In this document: in pieces, positions 1 through 12,199 of the stretch | Position numbering within the stretch: the first letter of the stretch is position 1 | Layout: each line of letters begins with the position of its first letter | Assembly: GCA_949130495.1 (NCBI GenBank) | Contig: CASBWL010000415.1 | Location: forward strand, 1 to 64,000 | Reading direction: 5' to 3' | Source: Sambucus nigra | Lineage: Eukaryota; Streptophyta; Magnoliopsida; Dipsacales; Adoxaceae | DNA length: 64,000 bases | Translations under genes and position numbers: made by a program | The notes under the pieces: model-generated | What the model was told of the DNA's origin: nothing | The model's database searches: none | The model's input: the letters and a program-made list of their open reading frames with translations, nothing else

Positions 1-296
1 GAGTGGTGCCTTTTCCTATGAGAACTAGGCTTGACTTTAAATCACTCATGAAATCAAGGTACATACACAAGGCCTAATACATGTGTCGGCTTATATGGAT
101 AATCAGTGACTAAAACACTTGTGTATGTAGACAAGTCCGGCTGATCAATATGGATTTATAGTTCAAAGGCAAGTTATTATACTTTCATGGTTAGTCTTGA
201 CGAATCTTCACATGGTATTGGTTCAAGTCGTGAGACACTATTACTTATACACAGTCTTACAGAAAATTAAAGATTTACAAAACTAATTTTGAAAAT

Positions 297-1100
297 GGTG
301 GAGGAATGTTGGAGATTTTTAAAATAAGTGAGTAAAAGCTTGGTGTATGAAAGCTTGTCCCACATTGTAAGCGTGTGGAGGAAAGTGGGAAACAAAGCCA
401 ATATAAAACGGAGAGTGCTCCCACATTGGAAACTGAGTAAAGATAAGTGATACCCACTAAGCTATAAAAGATGTGTGGAACCTTTGTCCCACATTGGAAA
501 AATATAAGGAATGTGTGCACTTAATAAGTAGAAATGGAAGATGAAGAGTCACTTCATCAACCATTTAAGAGGGCTATTCAAGAGAGCACTAATACGGTGT
601 GAAGCACTGTACACAAGCACGCACGCACGGGTATAGGTTAGTGGGCTATAGAGGTGCTAGCGGCACACTTTGCACTTCGCATGCCGCGTGTCCACAGTGG
701 TAACCGGTTGTCGAGATTCGTTCGACTCAAGAACGGTCACTTTTTGGTTGGATCGTGTAAAATTGGTTCGGTCTAATTATACCTGTTTGAAAATGGCTTA
801 TGACTGTTGGTAATTAACAGTCATACCATTTCAGAATTAATTAACGCTGTTAATTCAACAGTCACGACTCTTGAGACACAACCTTTCATTTCCTATAAAT
901 AAAGACTGCCAATTTTGAAATTGCACATAGTTCAGATTAACCCAGTTTTAGATTTCCCAACCCCTGTAATTACTCACTTAAAATTTTTAGGAGATACAAA
1001 AATTATCTTATTCTGTTTTATGCACAAAAACAGAATAAGAACTTGATTATCTGTTCTTCGCTACTACATCCAAGGGTTGTCTTCAAACATACAATTTACA
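297..1100 (+). mobile_element. 3' LTR-like end of a copia-type retrotransposon (right end uncertain)
   Basis: A purine run (GGTGGAGGAA, 297-306) is followed directly by TGTTGGAGATT at 307. A polypurine tract abutting a TG start is the usual junction of internal region and 3' LTR. The following sequence looks like LTR promoter DNA: three GTCCCACATTG modules, TATA-like boxes at 401 and 462, and a stronger one at 893 (TATAAATA) before a leader-like stretch. Bases 1-296 would be the untranslated end of the internal region; no coding domain survives there. I could not fix the LTR end: ACA near 1100 is one candidate, and there is no second LTR in the window to align. An unrelated promoter-rich repeat is the alternative. 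Confidence 0.45.
357..498 (+). promoter_or_regulatory. Three repeated GTCCCACATTG modules with TATA-like boxes
   Basis: (G)TCCCACATTG occurs at 357-367, 420-427 and 486-497, each followed within about 30-45 bases by an AT-rich or TATA-like stretch (ATATAAAA at 401, TATAAAAG at 463, AAATATAAGG at 499). Repeated enhancer-like modules of this kind are common in U3 regions of plant LTRs; the regulatory reading is inference. Confidence 0.4.
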
Positions 1101-3585
1101 GACAGTGAAACTGCTTCATTATATCTTGAGTACGGATTTATGAATTCTCATTTTTATACCGAATTATCTTAGTGGGGCAAATACTGTATTTAGGAAAGTG
1201 ACATCATGCCTTGAAGTTTCAGAATTATTTTGAAGATAAATGGAGTTATATTTAGAAGTTTACATTGTTGTATTGAAGTTGACATTATTGTTATAAATAG
1301 AAGAGTTCCATTTGTATCTTTGCATACATATTTTCTACATTTTCCTCATCTTCTAGGTCTTCTAGAAACTTTTACCTCTAGAAGCAATGGATTTGGCTTG
1401 TAGGTTTTTTCTCTACACCTCTAATCTTTAATGCACTACTGTAAGCTTAACCTTTTTAATCAATTAAATTCTAACTATGAAGTATAATTATAATTTTCTA
1501 TATGATGATATTTCAGTTGCAAGATTGTATTCATTCTCTCTTTGATGACTCAAGGGACCTAATCACCCGCCTTTTAAATGCCGCAAATCACAGTGCTACC
1601 TAGTTTATTTTTGTGAAGTGGTGATATTGATTTTTCCAAACTCCTTAATAATAAACTTATTATAAAAATGGTTAAGTATTTCTTATTATTTGGGGGGTTC
1701 TTCTTAAGGTCACAAACATCTTTGGGGCGAGGGGGCTTAGGAGTTGGGAAAATTGAGGAAATAGTAGAATCCTTAGAATAAAGAACATCTACTTAATAAA
1801 TATTGCAGAGACAACTCCTCTTATGCTACAAATCTGATGTGGGTGACCTTTGGAGGAGCAGCCCCGTGCATCAAGCCGAGTCTTTGTCTGGTTCTAATTT
1901 ATTATTTTGTGACTCTTTATTCTAGGATTTATTACAAATAAGGTCCTTGGCCATGCTTTGGAATAAATTAATTTTACTACTGGATTTTTATATATGTGTG
2001 TTTATATCAAGTGGTTTCATAGAAACTTCGGTCAAAAATATGGAGAATGATGAGTACGATGATGGGTGGATGAAACCTACCCCGTCGCCGCAAAATATCC
2101 GTGAAGAACTACCATCACAAAAAACTACAATGATGACGCTCGGCTAAGCACCTAGGCTCCGCTGGTGGAACGTAACCTTCCAAACATGAACACTGCATTC
2201 CCATATCAAAGGATCACAGTCAGATCATGCCACTTACCGCACCAAACCTAATACCATCAAAAAATACTTTCGTAGTTAATACAGTTCCTTCAAATGGATC
2301 TTGTCTTTCACATATGTTCTTTGTGGCTCATCTAAGTTTGTTCACCAAGTCTTAAACTTCTTAAAAACAGAGTGTCCATAAGGGTCTGAAAAGGTTTTTT
2401 ATTAATGTCCTGTCAGATTGTTAGAATAATTAAGTTGAATGGTCTTTTCATAACACTTTCGTTAGTGTTTCTAGAGAAATTGAGAAAGTGGATGATTTTC
2501 AATCAACTAGTGTCCTGGGTCTGTAAACCCCATGCCAAATTAATAATAAAGAAAGAAAGAAAACAAAAATATGCCATGAAAATAAGGGAATCATGCATAC
2601 AACAGTTTCTACTTTTCAATACAAAGTAAAGATGAACAAACAACGTACGTTCTTCCAATTTTTTTCTCTTCATATGTACAAAGAAAACAAACTCATAAAC
2701 CATGTTACTATTTAGAATCAAGTAAGTGGTTATTGTTTTCTGATCCCATTCTCGTTACCTTAAGTATAGTATATCATATATCATTCTTATCAACTGTTGA
2801 AATTGGTAGTTCAAAAAGACAAAATTGTTGGCCATGGACCCATATGGTAACTAAGTGCATACCTATGATATATAACATAACTCCAAATTGAGTTAACATA
2901 TGATTAAATATAAATGAGGTGCCTGTGAAATGTACATTTACTTAAATTCATAAAGTACCTAATTTTTTAGATTTGGTCTACCCCGTGTATCGTAACGTAT
3001 AGAATAGGTGTATCCATGCTTCTCAATTGATGACTAACATAGTTTTACTTGGTTTATTGGATTCTTAGGTATATATACTGAACAAAATTCCTTATTAAGA
3101 TGTTGGGGTATCACATGTTTGTTGAGGATGACCTAAATAAGGCTAAGAAGCATGTTTGATTGAAGAACTAAAAAAATAAATGATATCTGCATATTTTAAA
3201 AACTAGCTAACAATGTTGTAACTTAATTATGAAGACTCTGCTTTGGTATAATCAGTTAGGTCATGCACTGAACATTAGTAATCAACCCATTTAAAGAACA
3301 TGCATGTAAATATTTATTTGAAATACAAGTTCATGCTCAAATTAATTACATTAATACTGACTCGATGATACCATGTTCCGTCGAACCCTATCGCAAATGT
3401 ATTTCATATCCGCGTCTTCAAAATGATTTGAATAATAGGTCAATTTGGTTCATTTATGGGAAGATGCATGTATTAATTGATCATCACTGGAAAATTCTAA
3501 TTTAATTATTGAGTTTAACATAAGATTGATTGGTTTAGATAACCTAGATATTTTAGGTACTTGTCTTCTTATTCACTTTTTTTTA
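1101..3585. other. No recognisable gene
   Basis: AT-rich DNA without a coding domain I recognise. There is a TATA-like box at 1291-1299 (TTATAAATA) after a T-rich run, followed by CT-rich leader-like sequence, so a remnant promoter is possible. The 66-codon open frame at 1947-2147 has a hydrophobic N-terminus and an acidic C-terminus but no similarity I recognise, and I do not call it a gene. Confidence 0.5.
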
Positions 3586-3610
3586 GGGGGGGGGGGGGAG
3601 GGGACAGGGG
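3586..3610 (+). repeat. Poly-G run with adjacent G-tracts
   Basis: Thirteen consecutive G, then AG, GGG, ACA and GGGG. Four or more G-tracts within 25 bases give G-quadruplex potential on the plus strand. Confidence 0.8.
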
Positions 3611-3619
3611 CAGACTCAC

Positions 3620-3823
3620 ATCAAAAAATTCATTTTTTTACTATTTTAAAAAAATGGTATGAACCGATGTCTGCACCATAAGAAGTCCTTACAGGAGAGG
3701 TCCTCTCTCTCTCTCTCTCTCTCTGAGAGAGAGAGAGAGGCCCTCTCCTGTAAGGACTTCTTATGGTGTAGACTTCGATTCATACCATTTTTTTAAAACA
3801 GTAAAAAAATGAATTTTTTGATG
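3620..3823. repeat. Near-perfect hairpin, arms about 100 bp
   Basis: The left arm (3620-3724) and right arm (3725-3823) are reverse complements with few mismatches, meeting at a (CT)n/(GA)n centre. Both contain ATGGTATGAA- and GTAAGGACTTCTTATGGTG-type sequence. The right arm is also the left end of the TIR element at 3744-4308, so the left arm is an inverted extra copy of that terminus. Confidence 0.9.
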
Positions 3824-4308
3824 AAACTTCATGGATATGATCTCCATGGAGGGAAGATCATCTACAATTTTTTTCGTCAAAAAATTCAATAAAAAAATCG
3901 TTGAATGAAGTGATATGTAAAAAAAAAGGTATAAATACGTATTTTCGACCGTTGAAATGTTGGCGATCATCTCACCCACTTTTTGATTGAAGTTTCTTAT
4001 TAAAATTCATAGATATGATCTAGATAGTTAGAAGATCATATCCATAAAGTTTTATCAAAAAATTCAATTAATAAAGCGATTGGTGTCGACCCAACATTTC
4101 AACGGTTCAAAATGCATATTTATACATTTTTTTACATATCACCTCATTTCAACGGATTTTTTATTGAATTTTTGGACGAACAAAATTGGAGATGTTCTTC
4201 TCACCATGGAGATCATATCCATGAAATTTCATCAAAAAATTCATTTTCTACTATTTTAAAAAAATGGTATGTACCGAGGTCTGCACCATAAGGAGTCCTT
4301 GCAGGAGA
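3744..4308. mobile_element. Non-autonomous TIR element, about 565 bp, strongly palindromic
   Basis: The left terminus TCTCCTGTAAGGACTTC is mirrored at the right by GAGTCCTTGCAGGAGA, and the complementarity continues inward for well over 100 bases (ATGGTATG, AAATTCATTTT, ATGGATATGATCTCCATGG). A further internal inverted pair carries TTTCAACGG/CCGTTGAAATG near 3950 and 4100, so nearly the whole element can fold back. No open frame. No clear target duplication, because the left side is a GA microsatellite and the right side an AT microsatellite. The family is not assigned. Confidence 0.7.
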
Positions 4309-5722
4309 CTTTTATATATATATATATAGGGGGTTTTGGTAAAAATTCAAACTTCAAGGTTACCTTTTATTATTTACAAAGGTTTTTGAATCTTAAAGGT
4401 TAAAATGTAATAAAATCATACTTTCATTTAAACCTAGAATCGTCCGTCTCTTTCATTGTTTGTTTTTCCTTGAGCTACTACATTTCCACATTTCTCTACT
4501 CTTTCCCTCTTTCTTTGTTTCAAACCATAAATGATTTGTGTTAACACAACACCACCATATCGTTGGCCATTTTTGCTGCTGTTAACATAGCACCACCATC
4601 TCCGGCTCCTGCTGGCAGTGACTTTTCCGACCTGTTTCGTTTCGGGCAACTTTGTTTTTTAAGTTAAATTAATTATTAGGTATTAGATTAATGGAATGTT
4701 TTTAGTTAATTTTATATATAATGGAATTCTTTTTATATATAACTGTTAGGAGTATTATTAGATTAATGGAATGTTTTTATTTTTAGGATTGAAGGAATTT
4801 TTTGATATCTCATTTGAAATTCCACCTATAATTGGAGGTCATGGAATTTTTTTATATCTCATCCGTAATTTTTTTTTATATATGTGTGTGGTTTTATATA
4901 TGGAGAAATTTTTAAATAGTAAGTTATGGTGAAATATGTATAAAACTCGAAATAACCGCAAAAAAATCGCCTCAGGGGCTTCCACCCCCCAAACCCCGGT
5001 ACCACTCGCCCCCCTTGATAATAAATCCTACATCTGCCACGGGGGGTGGGGGGGAGGAGGTGGATTTGGAGTACGTCCTGCCCCGGATAGTTATTGACAA
5101 GAATTATCATCACCTGTACTTTAATAAAAAAAAATGGGGGGGGGGGGGCTATCTCAATTCTCTAAAAGAAAAAAAAATGCTAGATCGTTATCTAAATCAA
5201 ATACCATATGTGGCATACGGGATGAAATGAAAATTTAAAAGATTCACGATTCCACTTACTTATATGACTTCTTGACCTCGTCAACTTGAAGTTTCTGAGC
5301 AAAAAACTCATTACATTCCTCTATATAGGTTGGAATTTTTTATAATAGTTAATGTCATAAATTGCTAACTACTACTCTGAAGGGCTGAATAGAGTTTGAT
5401 ACAAGTGAGGACTAAACACAAATATGTTTATAGGATCCACTATTTAACAGTATATAAAGAGTCTTGATATATTTTCAATCTAACTTGTTCAATGTCCACG
5501 TTAGCTTCCATCAAAGTTATCACTGTGAATTCTGATAATGTTATTAACATTCTAAACGAAAAAATATCCAAATAGAGGCCTATGGTTAACAAAACTTTAA
5601 CAACTAATTCATGGACCAGTAGGTAGTATTCAGATTGTGGTTTTGAAGAGGATGAATGGAACATGAATTGGTTTCGAAATTAAATTCTACGCGTTGAAAT
5701 CGAATTGACACGAAGGATTGGA
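4309..5722. other. No gene; AT-rich with G/C homopolymer patches
   Basis: Contains a short (TA)n run at 4312-4329, repeated TGGAATNTTTTTATAT phrases at 4690-4880, a C-rich patch at 4985-5015, a G-rich patch at 5041-5062 and a run of twelve G near 5137-5148. Open frames here are short and do not resemble known proteins. Confidence 0.5.
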
Positions 5723-5727
5723 GTTTT

Positions 5728-6195
5728 AACATAGGTGGAAGTGCGATTTAAACACAAACCAGAAATTATGGGAAAAATCTAAACCTGAAGGCAGGAATTA
5801 TATAACTATTGATAGTAAATTAATAACCAAATCTGGAGAAACTGAATTGGTCTTAAATAATATTCTGTAGAATGTACCCCAGGCCCATTATAGTCTCATT
5901 ACATCTAAATCTACCTGAATTCAGAAAACACATTAACTCCAACTACAAATAAAATGTAATTCTACTTAATATAGGACTAGAAACCTACATTAACTAAGGA
6001 CTCCTACTTCTACACATATTTTGACCTAGACTCAAGAATTAAAGTTGTTTAAAATAAATTTTTGAGTTTGACGGTACTGTTGACTTGATCGGGTTGACTG
6101 AGTCAAATTGAGTTAAGGCCTGGTCAAATGGAATTGACTCGGTTAAAGAAGCATTTTGGTCATCTATGAAATCTAACACATCATGTTCTACATCA
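5728..6195 (-). repeat. 3' LTR of the 5.7-14.0 kb Ty3/gypsy element
   Basis: Aligns with 13669-13987 over both ends (shared phrases include AAATTATGGGA, TGAATTGGTCTT and TTGACTTGATCGGGTTGAC). It is about 150 bp longer than the other LTR because of an internal segment around 5920-6060 that is absent there. On the minus strand the LTR starts TGATGTAGAACATG. Confidence 0.9.
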
Positions 6196-7200
6196 TGGCC
6201 CCATAATACAGAAATATATCATTCACATTGAATGTAGGAGAGATGTTCATGTCCTTAGGAAGATCAACTACATACGCATTGTCACTAATCTTCTTGAGGA
6301 TCCAGAGAGGGTATATCTTTTTAAGATTTTTTTTGTATGTTCTACGAGGAAACTTATCTTTGCAATGATAAACCATCACCATAACACCTTCATAAGATTT
6401 AAAACGATGGTGTTGGTCGGCGTCTGCTTTATAGTTGGCATTGGCGGTTTCAAAATGTTTCTTAATAGTCTCATGGAGCCTTTAAAGTGAATCAATCATC
6501 GCATCAGCAGCAACATGAGAATTAGGAAGCGAAGGAAACGAGACAATATCTAATGTATATGATTTGGAAGCTTGGCATAAATGATTTAAATGGTATAAGG
6601 CTTATAGACCAATCTCTTGAAAAGTTATAGGTGAATTCAGCTTATGCAAGAGCAAGATTCCATTGTCTCGTCTCTAGAAAGACATTGGACAAGGTTACCC
6701 AACAACATGTTGACGACCTCAGTTTCGCCATCTTCTTGTGGATGAGCTGTGCTACTAAATTTCAGGGCAGTATTTAGTCTTTTCCAAAATGTATTCCAAA
6801 ATAAACTCAACAGCTTAGTGTCAAGATCAAAAGTGATACTCTTAGGAATGTCATACAAGAAAATAAAAATCTGGAAGAATAGGTTAGAAATATTAACAGC
6901 ATCGTTTATCTTTTTGCAAGGAATGAAGTGGGCCATCTTCAAAAATGGTAACTGCTACGAAGACAGAATTGTTACTTCATTGTGTGAATGGAAAACCAAG
7001 GACAAAGTCCATATAAATATCTTCCTAAGGGGAGTCGAAAACTGGCACGGGAGTGTAGAACCCCATGTTTTGGGCATGTCCCTTATCCCTTTGGCAAATT
7101 TTTCATTTTCGAACAAATTTATTTACCAATCTCTTGAGGAATTTCCAAAAGTATTACTCATCAATTAAAGCTGTGGTTTTATCATGTTCGAAATCATAAC
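6188..7200 (-). pseudogene. Integrase region of Ty3/gypsy pol, broken
   Basis: Integrase joins retrotransposon cDNA to host DNA. Read on the minus strand, the zinc-binding part lies near 7060-7190 (remnants of an HHCC domain, including ICQ and KGHAQN). The catalytic core follows at 6637-7010: MAHFIPCKK at 6942 downward, then ITFDLDTKLLS, where the conserved D is retained, and AHPQEDGETE. The C-terminal part at 6188-6382 has AYVVDLPKDM and FNVNDI, normally just before the end of the protein. Stops and frameshifts separate the three parts. The last frame runs into the LTR start. Identification is firm from several motifs in the correct order. Confidence 0.88.
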
Positions 7201-7299
7201 TTAGTCTTCCATGAAGTTCTTTGATAAGGTATTGGCATAGAGAACCATGAGGAATACATAATTGAGTTCTTTTAAAGAAGAAACCATCATGTAGTAAAT

Positions 7300-8700
7300 A
7301 ATAAGAGGTGCTAAGCTGATTGGAATTACACATCTGAAAATTCTGGATCAGCCTGGTATAATTCCTTCATAAAGTCAAAAGATGGAATCTCACTTCTCAT
7401 GATAACAAGTAAATCAGGTGAATCGGAACAGAGGTATAATTACAATGTCTTAAGGCATCAGCAGCTTTGTTGTTCTGACCAGCTTTATGTTGAATACTGA
7501 AGTTAAATTTTTTAAGAAAAGAAATCCAACTAGCATTCATCCGGTTAAAAGAACAGACATTCGGAATATATTTCAATAATTGATTATCGAAATAAAGAAA
7601 AAACTCTTTCTAGACCAAATAATGCTCCCACTTGCGAAGACCACAAATGATGGCATAGAATTCAAGTTCATATGTGCTTCACTTTTTCCGAGTTTTATAA
7701 AGTTTATCACTAGCAATGGGTCTCCCTTCTTGAGATAACACAACACCAATACAAATGTTAGATGTATTACAATGCATTTCAAAAAGCTTGTCAAAAGTTG
7801 GTAATGCAAGGATGGGAGTTGTTGTAACCTTCTCTTTAAGCAAATTAAAACATTAATCTACTTCATCGGACAAAAAGAAGTTATTTTCCTTCCAGTAATC
7901 AGTTAATGGTGCAGAAAGAGAGCGGAAATATCTTATAAACCATCAATAGAATGATGCAGTACCATGAAAACTACGAGCTTTGGTTGATATTTTCGGAGTA
8001 GGCCAATCCCGGATAGCTTTTCACTTTGACTCGTGAACCTGTATGCCTTCTTTAGAAACCACATAGTCTAGGAACCGTATTTTTGAAGTGAGGAAGTTCA
8101 CTTCTTTAAGTTCATATATAAGTTATTTTCCTATAGCGCGTTGAAAACTTCCACAAGGTGACCCATGTGATCAGAATTTGTTTTGCTGTAAACAAGTATA
8201 TCATCGAAATAGATGACAAGAAATCGGCGAATAAAATGATGGAGGATCTGATTCATGAATCTCATAAATGTGTTGGGGGCATTGGACAACCAAAGGGCAT
8301 AACGAGCCATTAAAAAAGACCATCTTTTGTTTTGAAAGCAATTTTCCATTCGTCCCAGGTCTGATCCGTATTTGATGATAGCCACTCTTAAGATTAAGTT
8401 TAGAAAAGACAATGGATTCAGGTATCATAATAAGTATGTCATCTAAATATGAAACTCGAAATAGATACCTGATTGTGATCTTATTTATGGTGCGACTATC
8501 AATGCGCATACGCCAAGAGACATCTTTCTTGGGTACTAACAAAGCAGGAACTTCACAGGGGATCAAACTATGTCGAATCAGACCTTTGGACAGTAGTTTT
8601 TCCACCTGTTCCTTTAGTATTTAATGTTCCTTTGGACTTATTCTGTAATGTGGAAGATTTGGAAAACTTGCACCCAGTATAAGATCTATGTGATGTTAAA
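7300..8700 (-). pseudogene. Reverse transcriptase and RNase H region of Ty3/gypsy pol, broken
   Basis: Reverse transcriptase copies the element RNA into DNA. On the minus strand it is split over two overlapping frames: one (8605 to about 8300) with LLSKGLIRHS, ALLVPKK, SWRMRIDSR and [15 protein letters not shown], the other (about 8412 to 8131) with [10 protein letters not shown] and the catalytic box [10 protein letters not shown] near 8190-8220. A frameshift near 8330 separates them. RNase H sequence follows at about 7560-7810 (phrases such as LPTFDKLFE, GVVLSQEGRPIA, STYELEFYAI and KWEHYL), also with shifts and stops. The order and motifs are typical of chromoviruses; no functional product is possible. 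Confidence 0.92.
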
Positions 8701-9123
8701 TACTGCAAAGAGGAGGCAACTAATTTTGTGTATCAGAAGGCAAAACACAAGCAAATTTTACCCAAAATACATTGCACTTGTGGCAGAACATCATATGGAA
8801 GTTCGGTTGTAGAAGGCTTCAAAACTACTGCATATATTATGCCCAATTATTAAAGGTCAGCCATAATATCATCAGAAAATAGGCATGTACAGGTCTCTCA
8901 AGAGGTTATCGAAGGCTTTGGTTTGGCATAGGAAGGGTGCAAAACAATCTTAATACCATCCTTAACAAAAGAGTAGGTATTTTATTTACCATAGTGTGTG
9001 GCATCCACATCATAAGGCCAAGGGCGACCAAACAATAGGTCATGCACGCATGCTGAAAACATCACACAAAATGGTATCCTAGTAAGAATCGATTCTTAAA
9101 TCAACAAGGCACTGTAGGTCAAT

Positions 9124-11868
9124 TGTGACAACCCGCATTTCGAAATAAGGGGTGGCCAGCCCGATACTTCGACATATACGGAAATCATGGATGGAAATCA
9201 TTCTCAGCACCACAAATATAGTAAGAGTATACGGGAAACCACCCATTAATTCAGAAAACGGGTTGCCAAAAACAATTAATTTGATTTAAAATTTAAGTTA
9301 AGAAAACAATTTAAACAACCCATTCTAAAAGATAGTGGAATTACGAAACAACATACATAACATACATCTAAAACGGATATATACAAGAGGAGGACCGAAT
9401 ATGCTGTCAGTCCACAGTTACACAAAAAGAAATCATAACAGTTTAATATGTTACATAATACATTCATTAAACAATTACAAAGTTTGGGCCAATCGCCCGA
9501 ATGACAGACCCGGTCATAACTAGATTTCAAAAATGATGGCGTCTAGCAAAACACCCGGTAATATCCTCAAATTATTACAGCTCCTTAAAAGCAAAAGAGT
9601 AGGAATATCAACACGGTCAGCCTTGCAGAGGAGCACCTGGGCAGATCCAATAGCATGCACAACATAAGAGAATGAACGGGTCAGGGCCCGATCTTTATAT
9701 AGTTCCCAGATGAACAAAAAGCATGATAGATATGAACAGTTAATCAGGGATGATAAAGATTAAATATCTAACAACCTAATCATGAATCATAAAAGAGACA
9801 GTTAAAATGACATACCTACAAAATAAATCATGCGAGAGAATAAAATTATGAAATATTAAATTAAAACCTTCTATCCTCAATTTCCACTTTAACCCACTTT
9901 CAATTCCTTAACAGGAATATAATATCATCATTTTCTCATTTCTTTCCAATTCTTATTCCTTAGCAGGAATATAATTATCATCATACATTTTAGTGGAAAT
10001 ATGCATCTCTCAAGTCCCACTTGAGTTTAGAAAAGTTATATTCTTATACATATAACGATTCTAAGACCGCCCCTCCGAGTTTCCCCACTGGGTGCGCCCC
10101 TAAATGACTATCATCTTCCAGGGCCTATCAAACAAGGCAGCCATGGCACCTAACGCACGTCGGGAAGTGGTTATATGCCTGTGAGTGACTCATAACCACA
10201 CCCGGAATTACCTCACTAGCGCAGAAAAATACATATAATAAACCCGCATATGACCGAGGACTATAGTCTCCCTGTATTCACTAATCAGGGGACATCACCT
10301 CATGCGCGAGCTTCCCTTATGATAGCACTTAGAGAGGTGTGTTTAAGTAAATTAGCATTTACCATAAAAACCACGTTTTTCATTTTCCAATTATATACTT
10401 GTTTCATTATTTGGAAACCTTAATAATAGGATACTTCATTATTTTTCATCATAGTACATGCCTCAAATTATTCTCTAAGGGATCACGATTATTCCCTACA
10501 CTTAAGGTCTTATATACCTCGATTTAAGCCCCAAAAGTCTCCACGCATGGGCCTACCACCCCCCATCCTTCTATTAGGATGCAAAAAGAGAAGTGATGCA
10601 TAAACTTCACTTTAGACACACACACCCCCCCCCCCCCTCCCCCGGGACTTAACCCCAAGTGAATCCCATTCAACACTAGGGTGCCAACCAACTCAACTAG
10701 GACTCTAAAAGCTGAGGTTTACTTAATTTAAGAAGAGTCCTAAGTCCCTATGAAAAGAAAAGAATTTAAAAACAAAAGTAGAAAGTTGGGAAAGAAAACA
10801 GGGGACCGGTCGACCAGTCCCAAGACCGCGGTCGACTGCGTCTCAAGCTTTAGTCTCCAAAGAAAAGCAGAAAGTTCATTTCGGGTGACCCGATCAACCG
10901 GTAGGAGGATCGCGGTCGATCGCGCCCTAAAATATGTGCCTTTGGAAGAAAGCAGTGTGCCCTCTTCCGAAGACCCGGTCGACAGATCTGAGAAACGCGG
11001 TCGACCGGTCATTGCAGACCTAGACCCAATCTTCCTATGTTCCCTCTAAACCCAAAACCAAATGTCATCCAAAACCAACCAACCTCATTTAATGATACTA
11101 ATAGATCATAAATTCTTCCAACAACCTTTTCCTACCTCAATACACAATCAAATCTCTTCCAAAGATATTAATACCCATAAATCCAACCAAAAACCATAAC
11201 TACATTACATCAAAACTATACATAACTACCCATACTAATTATCCATCTTAAACCATATAATAGCAAGTAGAAAACCTGCCTTGGGGCTTCAATTTCAGAC
11301 TTGGATGAATAAGAATGCAAGATCAATCCACCAATCTTCAATCTCTCTCTTACTCCACAAGTACTTCCTCTCACTCTCACTCTCTAGGGCTAGAATACAC
11401 TTAGAGGAAAAATAAGAGGAAATGAAAGACTTAGGAAGACTAAAACGTGGTCTTAGTTAAGAGTCTTCCAAATTTAAATTGTAAATACAGCGATAAAATG
11501 ATTTCTAATACGCAATATGACAAAACCAGTCAAAAGTGCCCAAAATCTCAAAATACAAGGTGGCACACGTTTTGACTGTCTCGCACCTCCCGAAACTAAC
11601 TACACCCTCCAAATTATCATTTGGAAATTCTAAAAGTCATTTTAAGTTCCGGTTCCATTTTTAAGCTAAATTGCCATTTTAATTCTCATGACACAATAGA
11701 ACACCACGTGGTAATAGTCACTTACACACATGATAATTATCCAATCTTTTAGTAAGTATTAACTTATTTCATCAAATTAATACTTACTCCACATCCGGCA
11801 TTTTATATATAATTACTCCTCATGGTAAATAAGTATAGAATGGGATCCCAAAAGCGAGGATTGTTACA
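9124..11868 (-). mobile_element. Solo LTR no. 1, 2745 bp, inserted in Ty3/gypsy pol
   Basis: Starts TGTGACAACCCG on the plus strand and ends GGATTGTTACA, so on the minus strand it runs TGTAACAATCC...GGTTGTCACA. It is flanked by a perfect 5-bp duplication TCAAT (9119-9123 and 11869-11873), and pol coding sequence continues on both sides. No protein domain lies inside. Landmarks on the minus strand: a purine-rich leader near 11400-11280, a CAAGGCAGGTTTTC block near 11283-11262, GC-rich CGGTCGACC repeats at 10800-11040, and a C13 homopolymer near 10625. Length and termini would fit a Tekay/Del-type LTR, but that is inference. Confidence 0.85.
10800..11040. repeat. GC-rich imperfect repeats built on CGGTCGACCG
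   Basis: Three imperfect units of about 80 bp, each with an ACCGGTCGACC-like half followed after 10-20 bases by CGCGGTCGACTGCG or a close variant (near 10805-10842, 10888-10925 and 10974-11010). Base composition differs sharply from the surrounding AT-rich LTR. Open frames of 90 and 99 codons on opposite strands here are by-products of the composition. Confidence 0.75.
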
Positions 11869-12110
11869 TCAATTTTCCTTTTGCAATCATCATCAACCAA
11901 TCCAATGGAGTAAGGCTTGGGATGGATATGTGTTTTGATCTGTAGTTGTTCAACCATTCGAGAGAAAACTATACTCTCACCGCTACAACTATCAATAATG
12001 AGTTGACATACCTTCCCTTTCACTTTACAAGAAGTACAAAAAAGATTGTGCCGATGGGCGTCTTAATACGTGATACAGAAAGCAGTGGTCGAATAACATG
12101 TAAGGGATTC
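11869..12110 (-). pseudogene. Retropepsin fragment of Ty3/gypsy element
   Basis: On the minus strand the frame reads VCQLIIDSCSGESIVFSRMV near 12010-11955. In this lineage the aspartic protease active site is IIDSGS-like; here the glycine position is changed to cysteine (DSCSGES), so activity would be lost even without the stops. It lies between gag and the reverse transcriptase, as expected, and is cut at 11868 by solo LTR no. 1; the sequence that continued it resumes below 9124. Confidence 0.8.
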
Positions 12111-12199
12111 GTCGTCATCCTCATCGACAGACTCATCGAGTACTTTGGCACCCTCGTCCTCAGAATCAAAAGGCGTTGGCCTCATCCATTAAGGTATTC

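Noticed and set aside
1947..2147. 66-codon frame with hydrophobic start and acidic tail
   Set aside because: No family recognised, no promoter or splice context that convinces, and length is within chance for this composition.
6749..7168. Plus-strand frame of 139 codons
   Set aside because: Antisense to the integrase core, which has recognisable motifs on the minus strand.
10740..11049. Overlapping 90- and 99-codon frames on opposite strands
   Set aside because: They lie in the GC-rich CGGTCGACC cluster of solo LTR no. 1, where stop codons are rare on both strands; no family resemblance.
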